A program made the translations under genes and the position numbers. A stretch of 64,000 nucleotides of DNA from Arachis hypogaea. Taxonomy: Eukaryota > Streptophyta > Magnoliopsida > Fabales > Fabaceae. Position 1 is the stretch's first letter; every line of letters starts with the position of its first letter. The notes beneath the pieces were generated by a model. The model had not been told where the DNA came from. It did no database searches and saw only the letters and a list, made by a program, of their open reading frames with translations. Positions 23,456 to 34,407 of the stretch are shown piece by piece. The stretch covers positions 92,952,693-93,016,692 of the forward strand of contig NC_092045.1 in assembly GCF_003086295.3 (NCBI RefSeq), in the 5' to 3' direction.

Positions 23456-24579
23456 ATGGCATCCAAGGCCGGAGAAACCTCTAGAAAGAGGAAAGGGAAG
23501 GCAAAGGCTTCTACCTCCGAGTCATGGGAGATGGATAGATTCCTCTCAAGGATGCATCAAGTCCACTTCTATGAAGTTGTGGCCTTGAAGAAGGTGATCC
23601 CCGAGGTCCCTTTTTCACTCAAAAAGGGTGAATATCCGGAGATCCGACATGAGATCCGAAGAAGAGGTTGGGAAGTTCTTACCAACCCCATTCAACAAGT
23701 CGGAATCTTGATGGTTCAAGAGTTCTATGCCAATGCATGGATCACCAAGAACCATGACCAAAGTGTGAACCCGAATCCAAAGAATTATCTCACTATGGTT
23801 CGGGGAAATACTTGGATTTTAGTCCGGAGAGTGTGAGGGTAGCGTTCAACTTGCCTATGATGCAAGGAGATGAACATCCTTACACTAGAAGGGTCAACTT
23901 TGATCAAAGGTTGGACCAAGTCCTCACAGTCATATGTGAAGAGGGCGCACAATGGAAGCAAGATTCAAGGGGAAAGCCGGTCCAATTGAGAAGGCATGAC
24001 CTCAAGCCCGTGGCTAGAGGATGGTTAGAGTTCATACAACGCTCAATCATTCCCACTAGCAACCGGTCCGAAGTTACCATAGATCGGGCTATCATGATCC
24101 ATAGCATCATGATTGGAGAAGAAATAGAGGTTCATGAGGTCATAGCTCAAGAACTCTATAAGGTGGCGGACAAGACCTCCACCTTGGCAAGGTTAGCCTT
24201 TCCTCATCTCATTTGTCACCTCTGTTATTCAGTTGGAGTTGACATAGAGGGAGACATCCCCATTGATGAGGACAAGCCCATCACCAAGAAAAGGATGGAG
24301 TACACAAGAGATCCCACTCATCATGAGATCCCTGAGATTCCTCAAGGGATGAATTTTCCTCCACAAAACTATTGGGAGCAACTAAACACCTCCCTAGGAG
24401 AGTTAAGTTCCAACATGGGACAACTAAGGGTGGAGCATCAAGAACACTCCATCATCCTTCATGAGATTAGAGAAGATCAAAGAATCATGAGGGAGGAGCA
24501 ACAAAGACAAGGAAGAGACATTGAGGAGCTCAAGCACTCCATAGGATCTTCAAGAGCAAGGAAGAGCCGCCATCACTAA
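23456..24579 (+). pseudogene. Second ORF of the LTR element ('putative plant transposon protein' type), one frameshift
   Basis: The first part runs from ATG 23456 (MASKAGETSRKRKGKAK) to 23836. The second part is open in another frame through to 24579. Homologous sense appears to pass from one frame to the other near 23800-23815 (a one-base shift beside a gggaaa run). Content: a basic N-terminus, RFLSRMHQVHFYEVVALKKV, DFSPESVRVAFNLP, RSIIPTSNRSEVTIDRAIMI, then a C-terminal coiled coil (EHSIILHEIREDQRIMREEQ). I recognise the middle as the domain annotated as putative plant transposon protein (Transposase_32) in many legume elements. Function is unknown. The position after the polyprotein is where Athila elements hold their extra, sometimes env-like, ORF. 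No membrane segment or signal peptide is seen. Confidence 0.6.
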
Positions 24580-25461
24580 GGTGGACCCGTTCCTTGATTT
24601 CCTTGTTATTTATTCTTCTGTTTTTCGAATTTTATGCTTATGTTTATCCATGTTTGTGTCTTGTGATCATTAGTGTCTTAGTGTCTATGCCTTAAAGTTA
24701 TGAATGTCCTATGAATCCATCACCTTTCTTGAATAAAAATGTGCTTAATTGAAAAAGAAAAAGAAGTGCATGAATTTTGAATTTTATAACAGTTTAATTA
24801 TTTTGATGTGGTGGCAATAATTTTGTTCTCTGAATGTATGCTTAAACAGTGCATGTGTATCTTGAATTTGTGGTTCATGAATATTGGCTCTTGAAAGAAT
24901 GATGAAAAAGGAGACATGTTACTGAGGATCTGAAAAATCATAAAAATGATTCTTGAAGCAAGAAAAAGCTATTCAAAAAAAAAGGGAGAAAAATCGAAAA
25001 AAAAAAGAGAAAAAAAAAGAGAAAGAAAACGAAAAGAAATAGAGAAATAAGAGTTGTGATCCAAGGCAAATAAGAGTGTGCTTAAGAACCCTGGACACCT
25101 CTAATTGGGGACTTTAGCAAAGCTGAGTCACAATCTGAAAAGGTTCACCCAATTATGTGTCTGTGGCATGTATGTATCCGGTGGTAATACTGGAAGACAG
25201 AGTGCTTTGGGCCACAGCCAAGACTCAATAAGTAGATATGTTCAAGAATCATCATACTTTACTAAGAGAATCATTAACACTATCTGGATTCTGAGTTCCT
25301 AAAGAAGCCAATCATTCTGAATTTCAAAAGAGAGAGTGAGATGCCAAAACTGTTCAGAGGCAAAAAGTTAAAAGCCCCGCTCATCTAATTAATACTGATC
25401 TTCATAGATGTTTTTGGAATTCATTGCATATTCTCTTCTTTTTATCTTATTTGATTTTCAG
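24580..25461 (+). other. 3' untranslated part of the LTR element
   Basis: Non-coding. A strongly purine-rich run (24960-25045, a/g only over long stretches such as aaaaaaaaagagaaaaaaaa) precedes 'gagtgtgcttaagaaccctgg'. It may be a decayed or auxiliary polypurine region, as seen in other Athila/Tat elements. Confidence 0.6.
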
Positions 25462-25498
25462 TTGCTTGGGGACAAGCAACAATTTAAGTTTGGTGTTG
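25462..25498 (+). other. Polypurine-tract region before the 3' LTR
   Basis: ttgcttggggacaagcaac then aatttaagtttggtgttg, touching the LTR start TGATGAGC. The G-rich stretch TTTGG is short for a polypurine tract, as if worn (GGTGTTG instead of a G run). Confidence 0.6.
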
Positions 25499-26916
25499 TG
25501 ATGAGCGGATAATTTGTATACTTTTTGGCATTGTTTTTAGTATGTTTTTGATATGATATAGTTAGTTTTTGGTATATTTTTATTAGTTTTTAGTTAAAAT
25601 TCACTTTTCTGGACTTTACTATGAGTTTGTGTGTTTTTCTGTGATTTCAGGTATTTTCTGGCTGAAATTGAGGGACCTGAGCAAAAATCTGATTCTGAGA
25701 CCAAAAAGGACTGCAGATGCTGTTGGATTCTGACCTCCCTGCACCCGGAAGTGGATTTTTATGTCATTTACTCATTTCTGTACACCTTAGGTTACTAGTT
25801 TTCTATAAGTAGGACCTGTGACTATTGTATTAGAGTCTTTGGATCTTTATATCTTTTGATCACTTTAGATCTTAGATCATTGGGGGGCTGGCCATTCGGC
25901 CATGCCTAGACCTTATGCTTATGTATTTTCAACGGTGGAGTTTCTACACACCATAGATTAAGGTGTGGAGCTCTGCTGTACCTCGAGTATTAATGCAATT
26001 ACTATTGTTCTTCCATTCAATTCCGCTTGTTCTTTATCCAAGATATCACTTGTTCTTCAACTTGATGAAGGTGATGATTGACGCCCATCACCATTCTCAC
26101 TCATGAACAAAGTGACTGACAACCACTCTTGTTCTACTAGCATTCGAGGCTCTAGTGAATATCTCTTGGATTCCTGATTGCACGATGCATGGTTGATCGC
26201 CTGACAAACGAGCCAGCCATTCCGTGAAGTCAGAATCTTCGTGGTATAGGCAAGAATTGATGGCAGCATTCAAGAGAATCCGGAAGGTCTAACCTTGTCT
26301 GTGGTATTCTGAGTAGGATTCAATGACTGAATGACTGTGACGTGCTTCAAACCTGTAACTTACTGGGCGTTAGTGACAGACGCAAAAGAATCACTGGATT
26401 CTATTCCAGTAGGGGAGGGAACCACACCGGTGATTGGCAGCACTGTGACAGAGTGTGTGCATTAGCTTTCACTGCGAGGATGGGAGGTAGCTGCTGACAA
26501 CAGTGAGACCCTACACGAGCTTGCCATGGAAAGGAGTAAGAAGGATTGGATGAAGACTGTAGGAAAGCAGAGAGACGGAAGGGAAGGCATCTTCATGCGC
26601 TTATCTGAAGTTCCTACCAATGAATTACATAAGTACCTCTATCTCTATCTTTATTGTTATTTTCGTTCATCACCATATCCATTTGAGTTTGCCTGACTAA
26701 GATTTACAAGATGACCATAGCTTGCTTCAATACTAACAATCTCCGTGGGATCGACCCTTACTCGCGTAAGGTTTATTACTTGGACGACCCAGTGCACTTG
26801 CTGGTTAGTTGTGCGAAGTTGTGTAATGCCATGGTATTGAGCTACCAAGTTTTTGGGGTTCATGACCGGGGATTATGAGAGTTGTGAAAAAGTATAGTTC
26901 ACAATTTCGCGCACCA
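25499..26916 (+). repeat. 3' LTR (1418 bp)
   Basis: Same length and, on inspection, same sequence as 17265-18682, ending CGCGCACCA. Confidence 0.95.
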
Positions 26917-26921
26917 GGCTC
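26917..26921. other. 5-bp target duplication GGCTC, right
   Basis: Identical to 17260-17264. The FAR1-like exon continues directly after it with APINQAIHCNRDG when the duplication is counted once. Confidence 0.95.
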
Positions 26922-29381
26922 CCATTAATCAAGCTATACACTGTAATCGCGACGGGATCCGTGAGTCTCGTGTTAAAGCACCAATGTGGAAGAATACGAT
27001 TTCAGCTGCTGGGTGCAAGGCAAGGATATATGTAAAGTTTGATAAAGCCGTGCAAGACTGGGTTTTGTACAAGGTTGACTTGACGCAGTCACACCCCTAT
27101 TCACCGAGAAAGGCAGTGCACTACCATGAGTATAGGCAGCTGACCATGCATGCAAAGTGCGTGATCGAGGATAATGATGAGGCTGGGATTCGTCCAAATA
27201 AGACATTCCTTGCTTTGTCAAATGAGGCTGGTAGCCCCTCTAACTTGGGATTCTCAGAGAAGGATTTAAGAAACTATATAACAGCAAGGCTCCGCAATAG
27301 CAACGTGAATGCCGATGTCAGGGAGATGATGAGCTACTTCATGAGAATGAAGGACATCAATCCGAACTTCTTTTACGCGGTGAAGTTGGACGAGGAGTGT
27401 AAATTTAAGAGTGCAGTATGGGTTGATGCAAGGTGTAGGGCGTCGTATGAATACTATGGAGACGTCGTGTCAGTTGATAGCACGTACAGTACAAATAGGT
27501 ACGTAGTAGTTAAGTTGGTGTTTTTTCCTACTCTTTATAAAACGTTATTCGATCGTGATTTGCATTTCTTACATCTGGTTTGTTTTTTGGTAGGCATGGA
27601 TTACCGTTTGTGTCGTTCGTTGGGGTCAACCACCATGGTAAGTCGACCCTCCTCGGTTGTTCTTTGTTGGGGAATGAAGAAATCGGAAGTTATGAGTGGG
27701 TTTTTAGCCAATGGGTGAAGTGCATGGGAACTGCTCCAAAGAGTATCATAACTGATCAATGTCGATCCCTTTACCGTGCGATCAAAAATACTTTACCTGA
27801 CACACGCCACCGGTGGTGTATCTGGCATATTATGAATAAGCTACCTTCCAAGCTTGGGGGTTACCGCCGGTACGGAGCTTTGTCCGGTGACCTAAACGAC
27901 ATTGTGTGGAACTCTCGGACGGAGGAGTCATTTGAAGATGACTGGACTGATTTTATAGATGAGTACAACTTACATAACAACACATGACTGTCAGGTTTGT
28001 TACTTTACGATTACCTTTCACGCTTTAATTGCAATTGGTCGGCATTTGAATGTTTAGTTTATCAGTAATTCTGGATGACAATTAGTTGGATGTTCATTAT
28101 AGCAAACATTTACATGTTTAATATATCAGTGATTGTGGATGGTCATTTAACATGTGCAGTAATATGTTTCGTGTAAGCTTTCTATACTGAATTTGGGATT
28201 ATTTATTTCTTGTAGATTTGTATGATGACCGACGCATGTGGGTCCCAATATATTTCAAGGGTGAATTTTGGGCATCAATGCGGAGTACGCAAAGGAGTGA
28301 GAGCATGCACGCATTCTACGGTTTATCCAATAAAACTAGCTTAGTTCAATTTGTTCATGAATATGACAATGTGCTTGGAGTCAAGGAGCAGAGGGAACTG
28401 GCGGATGATACTGCAGACTCGAGGGGGGTCATCCCTTGTGCAACGACCTCGCCTATGGAGAAACAGTTTCAACTAGAGTATACCACGAGCATTTTTAGGG
28501 ATGTTCAGATTGAGTTTGTGAAGAAGGTTAACTGTAGAGTTTCTGCAATTGATAAACAGGGTCCATTGGTCTGCGTGAAGGTGGAAAAGGAGAAACTAGT
28601 CAACGATACTATTCTATGTGTTCCGTACGATGTTCACTTTGACCGTTCCACACAGGAGCTTCGTTGTGAGTGTAATCTCTTTGGGAGTTCAGGTGTGTTG
28701 TGCTGTCACTGCCTTGAAGTGTTCCATTCGTATAAAGTGTACAAAGTACCTTCTTGTTATGTTCTTCCTCGATGGAGCAAGAAGATAAAGCGCAAGCATA
28801 CATATGTCAAAAGTAGCCATGATGTCAGTCGGTCGGATGAGAGTCATGTTGCATTCAGGGGACTGTGTGCACACTTCTACAATGTTGCCCAAGAGTTTGT
28901 AGGTGACGATGAAGAAACAGCATTGCTGCATGTTGCTTTGGAAGAAACAAGGGCCAAATTGGCTGCGCACCGTGCCAAAAAGAGGTCCGAGAGCGTGGCA
29001 GAAACTCAGACCAACATTGGATCACAGAGTTCGAACGATGTCAGTGTTGATGACATCCAAGGCCCATCGAAGGTCACCACAAAGGGCAGGCCAAAGAGTA
29101 AGAGGCTCGACTCTGCCCTTGAGAAGTCCATCAAGAATTCAAGACGGAGAAAACAAAAGAATTTACCCCCGGTATATCTTTGGCTTAATCTCAACTTTCA
29201 TTGTTTATTTGGTATAGTACTATCATAGAACATAACTATTTGGACTTTTTCTTTTTTTTTTTGGCAGGTGGTTCGTCTGCACACACTTCAAGATACAAAC
29301 CAGTGTGCTGTTTCTGGCCTGAATGGTCCCGAACAAGCAGGTGGTTTCCTGTCTTTGTTAAGCTCCTTTAACAAAAAGTAG

Positions 29382-30834
29382 GATTAGTTGGACGAGGTTG
29401 TGAGATTGTATATTTTTTCAACTCTGTATTTATAGGATTCATGTTAGTTTCAAGGTTCTAAAGCAGCTGTTGCAGAGGTCCATATGTTATTATTTGCAAG
29501 AACCCTTTTTACATTAGTTAGAACAAACCATTTTACTATTTTTATTTCGTGTAGACTTAATGCATAATGCGTATATTTGGTGGTTATTCCGTAATATACC
29601 AGATAGTTTAATAAAGTTGTACCTTAATTCTACATGCTTCCAGAAGACTATACTACTAATTTTTGGCTAACAATACTGCATTATTATTAACTTAAAAATT
29701 TATTTTTAATCAAAGTTTTTTCTTATAAACACTTAAAATTAACAAATATTCCAGAGGACTATACTACTAATTTTTGGCTAACAGTTGACCAATACATTAA
29801 ATCTTTTAACAAATAAATAATTATATTTTATATCCATTCTATGAACAGTAACTACATACGTTGAAAAAAAAAACTGTTGAAAACCTAACAAAATTCAATT
29901 AGAATAAAATAAAATATTATTTAAATGACTAATATTTAGGAAAAAACAAAATTTCTTTAGATGAACTATATACTTTACTTGACAGCAGTAAATAATACGG
30001 AGCAAAAATATTTTACTAAAATAACAAATAAATAATAGTTATCTATAACAAATAAATAATAGTTATCAAACTAACTAAAATAATTTGTGTCTAATATTTA
30101 AATAATAATTTGTGTCTAAAATAATAGTTAACAAATAAAATATTATTTAAATGACTAATATTTAGGAAAAACAAAATTTCTTTAGATGAACTATATACTT
30201 TACTTGACAGCAGTAAATAATACGGAGCAAAAATATTTTACTAAAATAACAAATAAATAATAGTTATCAAACTAACTAAAATAATTTGTGTCTTAAGTGT
30301 CCAGTGCTTGATTTCATATATGATATACATGTTAAATATAATATAATTTTCTCATAAAATAGATTAAAAGTGGATGTTTATTTCCATAGGTAATCAGATG
30401 TTCATTTTTCATCTAAGCATGGATGGTTACCTGTTAGTACTTATCTATGTTGCACTTGGTTGTTATGTTTTGAATTTTATCTAGTTAAACTGGATGTTCA
30501 ATATAGTAAGGTATCGGATGTTCAGTTTAGCTATATTGGTGGATGATTAGTTGTCACCTATTTCAACATCCACAATTATGCCAACTGTACCAAACAGTCT
30601 TGATAAATCCTGGATTCTAATATAGAAAAAGATAGATAATTTGTAGGTAACATAACCAATAAATCATTGTAATGTAGAAAAACAAAAGATGTCCTCGAAT
30701 CAAGTCTTTCTAATTTGACAAAAACAAATCCCTAAGCATCTCAGTAGCAGGTAAACTCAGTATAATGTGGTAGTGCATTTCATTGCAACTAATCCTAAGT
30801 AAGGAAGAAGTAGTGCATTTCATTGCAACTAATC
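29382..30834. other. Convergent intergenic spacer of the FAR1/Ulp1 unit
   Basis: A+T-rich, with no gene. It contains an imperfect tandem duplication of about 228 bases (29905-30132 and 30133 to about 30300) recognisable by 'gacagcagtaaataatacgg' at 29981 and 30209. It also has a repeated 'actatactactaatttttgg' (29647, 29759). Near the Ulp1 gene's stop a 33-base sequence is repeated with period 40 (30771-30803 and 30811-30843). Confidence 0.6.
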
Positions 30835-33516
30835 CTAAGTAAGCAACTTCTTCCTGCCTTTGCGCATTGCCCCCTTCGGTAATCCCTCCGCACGTTCAAT
30901 CAATGACCGTGTGCTAGGTGCAGTGTATGGTGAACTAACGTTCTTCTTCTTGTTCCGTGGTGCATTGCGACGAACGGGTTTAACCGTTTCACTCAATAAT
31001 GAAACAAGCTGATAAACCAATGCATTGTGTGGGCCACAAATTATGTCTAGCATCAACTCCATCCGGTATGAACTGAGTGAATCCTGTGCATAGGTTTATC
31101 AGGCAACGAAGTGTTAAGAATCGTTACCGTGTTTTTTTTGTACAGCACGAATAATTAGAATTATGAAAGTGTTTATTTAACAAACCTCGTCCCATTCGTA
31201 AAGTTCACAATCTTCTTTCCAACTTTCAATGAACTTAATAACACACATGCCACAGTCAAAGTTACAGGAAAACAATATTACTTTTTCAATTATTGAAAGA
31301 AATTTTAAGAAGCCTCAGATTTGGGTTATATTTTCATCTCACTTGTTCGGTTGCTTTGGAACCCTAGCGTAGGAACGAGCTGGGCCGTACGGAGTCCGAA
31401 CGAATCCAGGTATAGCAATGCTTGTCATATCCTCACACAGCCTCCCCTGAAAACCAAGGAATGAACATAGTGGAACAACATCATATTGAATTAAATAACA
31501 TAGCTATATTTTGAATAAAAGAAGTACAGTTTCTTACCACATATGCATCGAGTTTATCCCGTGTGTCATCTTCTGGTGCAGAATGTAAACTGTCGAGTAT
31601 AACTATGCGCTTCGCATTCACCTCAAATGCATATACCCACCAATGGCCCCTCCAACAATAAGGAAATAACCACTACACCAAACAGTACAAATGAGAAAAG
31701 GAAATCCCCAGAAAAACTTATTCATATCCAAACAGCATTCAATAACCAAACATGCTCGAATTATTTGACAACCTCATTCCAACAGCATAGTATGCTAAAG
31801 TCAATCAACCCAATACATCGAAAAATTGGACACAGTGACCCCCCGTTCCAAATTTAAACATGTAAGTTTTAGATGAATTAGCAAACCCGGGTTAGGGATT
31901 GGAAATAAATCGTGGGAAATTAATAAACTAGCCGCATAAACCAATACCGGGTTCAATGAGGATACAAACAGTTCAAAGCAAAACAGCAACTCACCTAATT
32001 TCTCTTTGCTGCCACTGTCTTGTCAAAGAACCTATTATCCTCACCAAAGCTTGGACTAAGACCAGCATAAATTGGTGTCACACCGTCATTAAATGAAGCA
32101 AGGTTATCATCTCGTGTGACGAATTCCTGCAAATTCACACACATAGTAAGAATCCCGATGAAATATATTCGAAACTGTAACCAGAAAAATGTAGTTACCA
32201 ATATTCCAGGACACACGCAATAGAAGTCTCGCTTGATCTAGATGAGTCAGTGTCGTTAAAAGAGTAGCACATCCATTGAATTACCTACACAATTTATTTA
32301 GCTAGTAAAAGCTGCACCCTAATATACAGATGGTGAATAAAAACTCATGATTAAGTTAATGTACTTACGCAGCTGTCGACCCAACTGCGGGGTTTCAAGG
32401 TCCAGAAGTCCTTCCTTTGTAATACATGTACTCCCGCCCTTCATACTTAGCTAAATTTTGATCTTTGTCCAAGGACGAGCTAACAATCCATGTTCTGATT
32501 TGTTCCTCCTTAGTCTCCCCCAATTTTATATTTTTCAGGGTTGGATGAATTGAATGTAATGGGGAAGGGGTAGGAGTCTTCTCAAACTGTGTTAAACCGA
32601 GTGAAAAGCTCGGTCTCCCTGGACTCGGTGTATGGTAGTTTGATTTGTTTGGCAGGAGCGTTTGCAAGGGCTGCATGATGATGGCATTTGTTTCGGGCCC
32701 CTGTTCAACACTATTGAGTACTTGCTCAAATTCAGGACACTGAACGATCGAGATGTCGAACTCCCTACAAACGAATGCGACATGTAGTTAGCTAAAATTA
32801 CAAGTTATGCCTAGCTAGACAGGTAATCACATGGCATGGGTATGAATTATAAAGAAGAGAAGCATACAGCAATGTAATTTAGAAACCACTGACCGGTCAA
32901 AATCATAGTCACTGAGCTGGACAAGTGCTGTTGTAGGTGTGCGTGGAGATCCATTGTTTTGGTCAGTTTTTGCTTCCTGCGGACTATTATGATTGCCCTT
33001 GAAGACGGGATCTGCTTGTTTCACATCATGTGGCGGAGGCTGCCGTTGGAATAACCGTATCCTTCTAGCAAGCGGCACGTCATCATCATCATCAGAATCT
33101 GGCACTACCAATGGTGCAGCATTGCTTCCTGCTAAATTTTCTTTTTCAATTGCTTCTCTGCTGCCGCGTCTAGAAAGGCTTTTGCGGACAGGAACCTTTT
33201 TCCTCGTGCCTCTCTTGGATTCCTGTGGGGTAATCAATTGTATATCGTCACTTGCATATAAAATACTGAAACTCTTCATCATAGATATTGTCATTTGAAT
33301 GCAGAAATAAACAAACACGATAATAACGCAGGTTATCCTGATAAACAACTACATGCAGATCACAGCATGTTGCACACCAGCCAATGAAGATTACGTAGGA
33401 TGCATGAAAATATTAAGAAGGATGCATGAAGATATTAAACCAAAATTAATTAGAAATCATGAAGTGAACATCCAATTCAATTTATAACATGACCTATCAT
33501 AAAGAAAGCATATCAC

Positions 33517-33684
33517 CTTATCTGATTCCTTATATCTTGGGTGAGATGTAGTCTTGCATTGGATAGACGGAGATTGGTCAGTGTCCTTGCAAGGCATCTT
33601 ACACCCTGCTTTCTCGTTAACTGCTTTAGTCGAATACTGTTTCTTATATTTTTTCTCTTTCATTTGATTGTTGACTAGACCACC
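33517..33684 (-). repeat. Duplicated Ulp1-gene exon, copy 2
   Basis: 168 bases, the same length as 34240-34407, with parallel text (VNEKAGCKMPCKDTDQSPS against VNERGRCKRTRTDTDQSPS) and the same flanks (acceptor followed by GG, donor followed by TGAT; intron phrase 'gttgaacacacag'). Confidence 0.85.
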
Positions 33685-34239
33685 CTGTGTGTTCAACATG
33701 AGACAACAAACAGATGGAAAAAATAATTTTAACTTTAACGCGCTAAGGAAACTGAACAAACATATATTCGTTCATCAAAATTAACCATCTCAAGTAATAA
33801 TATAGTGAACATCAATAACCCTATTACAGTGAACATCCTCAATTACAGTCAACCAAATAGGCAGCCCCATAAAGCAAATGTTTCATACATAAGAAACCAT
33901 CCAAATAAAGAAATCATAAGTTATCTATCAAGTTCAGATTATAACCTAATTAAGGTATTCTAAATTAACAAAATCAACTCAATTTAACGCTTATTAAAAA
34001 TAAGACACAGCAACTGTATTCAAACAAGCTTTCAACATAAGAGCATGTAATCATCATTCACGGGCATTGAATTCAGCTCTGCCAAGCGTTCATTTATAAC
34101 CACCATGTATCAAAACAGACTATGCAGCCACATAAGGATTTTGTAATAGCAGATTCTATGATAAGGATCAAGCATCCTACCACACAGGTAAAGAACCAAT
34201 TAAATGAGCTCACGAGCTATCAAAAAAAAAGCAAATCAC

Positions 34240-34407
34240 CTTTTTCGCCTTCTTGTAGCTTGGATGAGGTGAAGTCTTCCCTTGGGTTGATGGTGATTGG
34301 TCAGTGTCAGTCCGTGTCCTTTTACACCGTCCTCTCTCGTTAACTGATTCACTCGAACTATGCTTGTTCTTTTTTCTCCGGTTCCTTGCATTGTTGATTA
34401 TGCAGCC
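34240..34407 (-). repeat. Duplicated Ulp1-gene exon, copy 1
   Basis: 168 bases, paralogous to 33517-33684; the offset between copies is 723 bases. An internal tandem duplication of one exon plus its intron explains both. Confidence 0.85.

Larger units (their letters stand above)
17265..26916 (+). mobile_element. Non-autonomous Athila-like Ty3/gypsy LTR retrotransposon
   Basis: It has two 1418-bp LTRs, a primer site for Asp-tRNA, a leader, gag, protease, a second open region and a polypurine-like end. The DLGSS protease signature, Asp-tRNA priming site and extra ORF after the polyprotein fit the Athila/Tat side of plant gypsy elements. No reverse transcriptase (YxDD), RNase H or integrase motif is seen between protease and 3' LTR, so it must move using enzymes of another element. 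The LTRs look identical wherever I compared them and have equal length, so the insertion is recent. It lies in the sense direction inside a FAR1-like exon. Names of Arachis families (for example Pipoka or Pipa) are possible, but I cannot assign one by eye. Confidence 0.9.
15508..29381 (+). pseudogene. FAR1-related (FAR1/FHY3, MULE transposase-like) gene, broken
   Basis: Exons I can place: 15508-15702 (MAESQEEHV start), 16952-17011, 17106-17264, then after the nested element 26922-27498, 27594-27994, 28216-29171 and 29268-29381. Domains in order are an acidic N-terminus, a FAR1 DNA-binding domain (LPRVGMQFAQLQMAHDFYV ... CKARIYVKFDK), a MULE transposase-like domain (DSTYSTNRHGLPF, IITDQCRSLYRAIKNTLPD, RHRWCIWHIMNKLP) and a SWIM zinc finger (CECNLF ... 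CCHCLEVFH near 28667-28730), then a basic tail (KGRPKSKRLD). Family members are domesticated MULE transposases acting as DNA-binding regulators, or transposases. Lesions are a one-base loss in an A run near 17202-17210, the 9.65-kb LTR element, and a TGA at 27985-27987 where the conserved context needs Trp. It cannot make a full protein as it stands. Confidence 0.85.
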
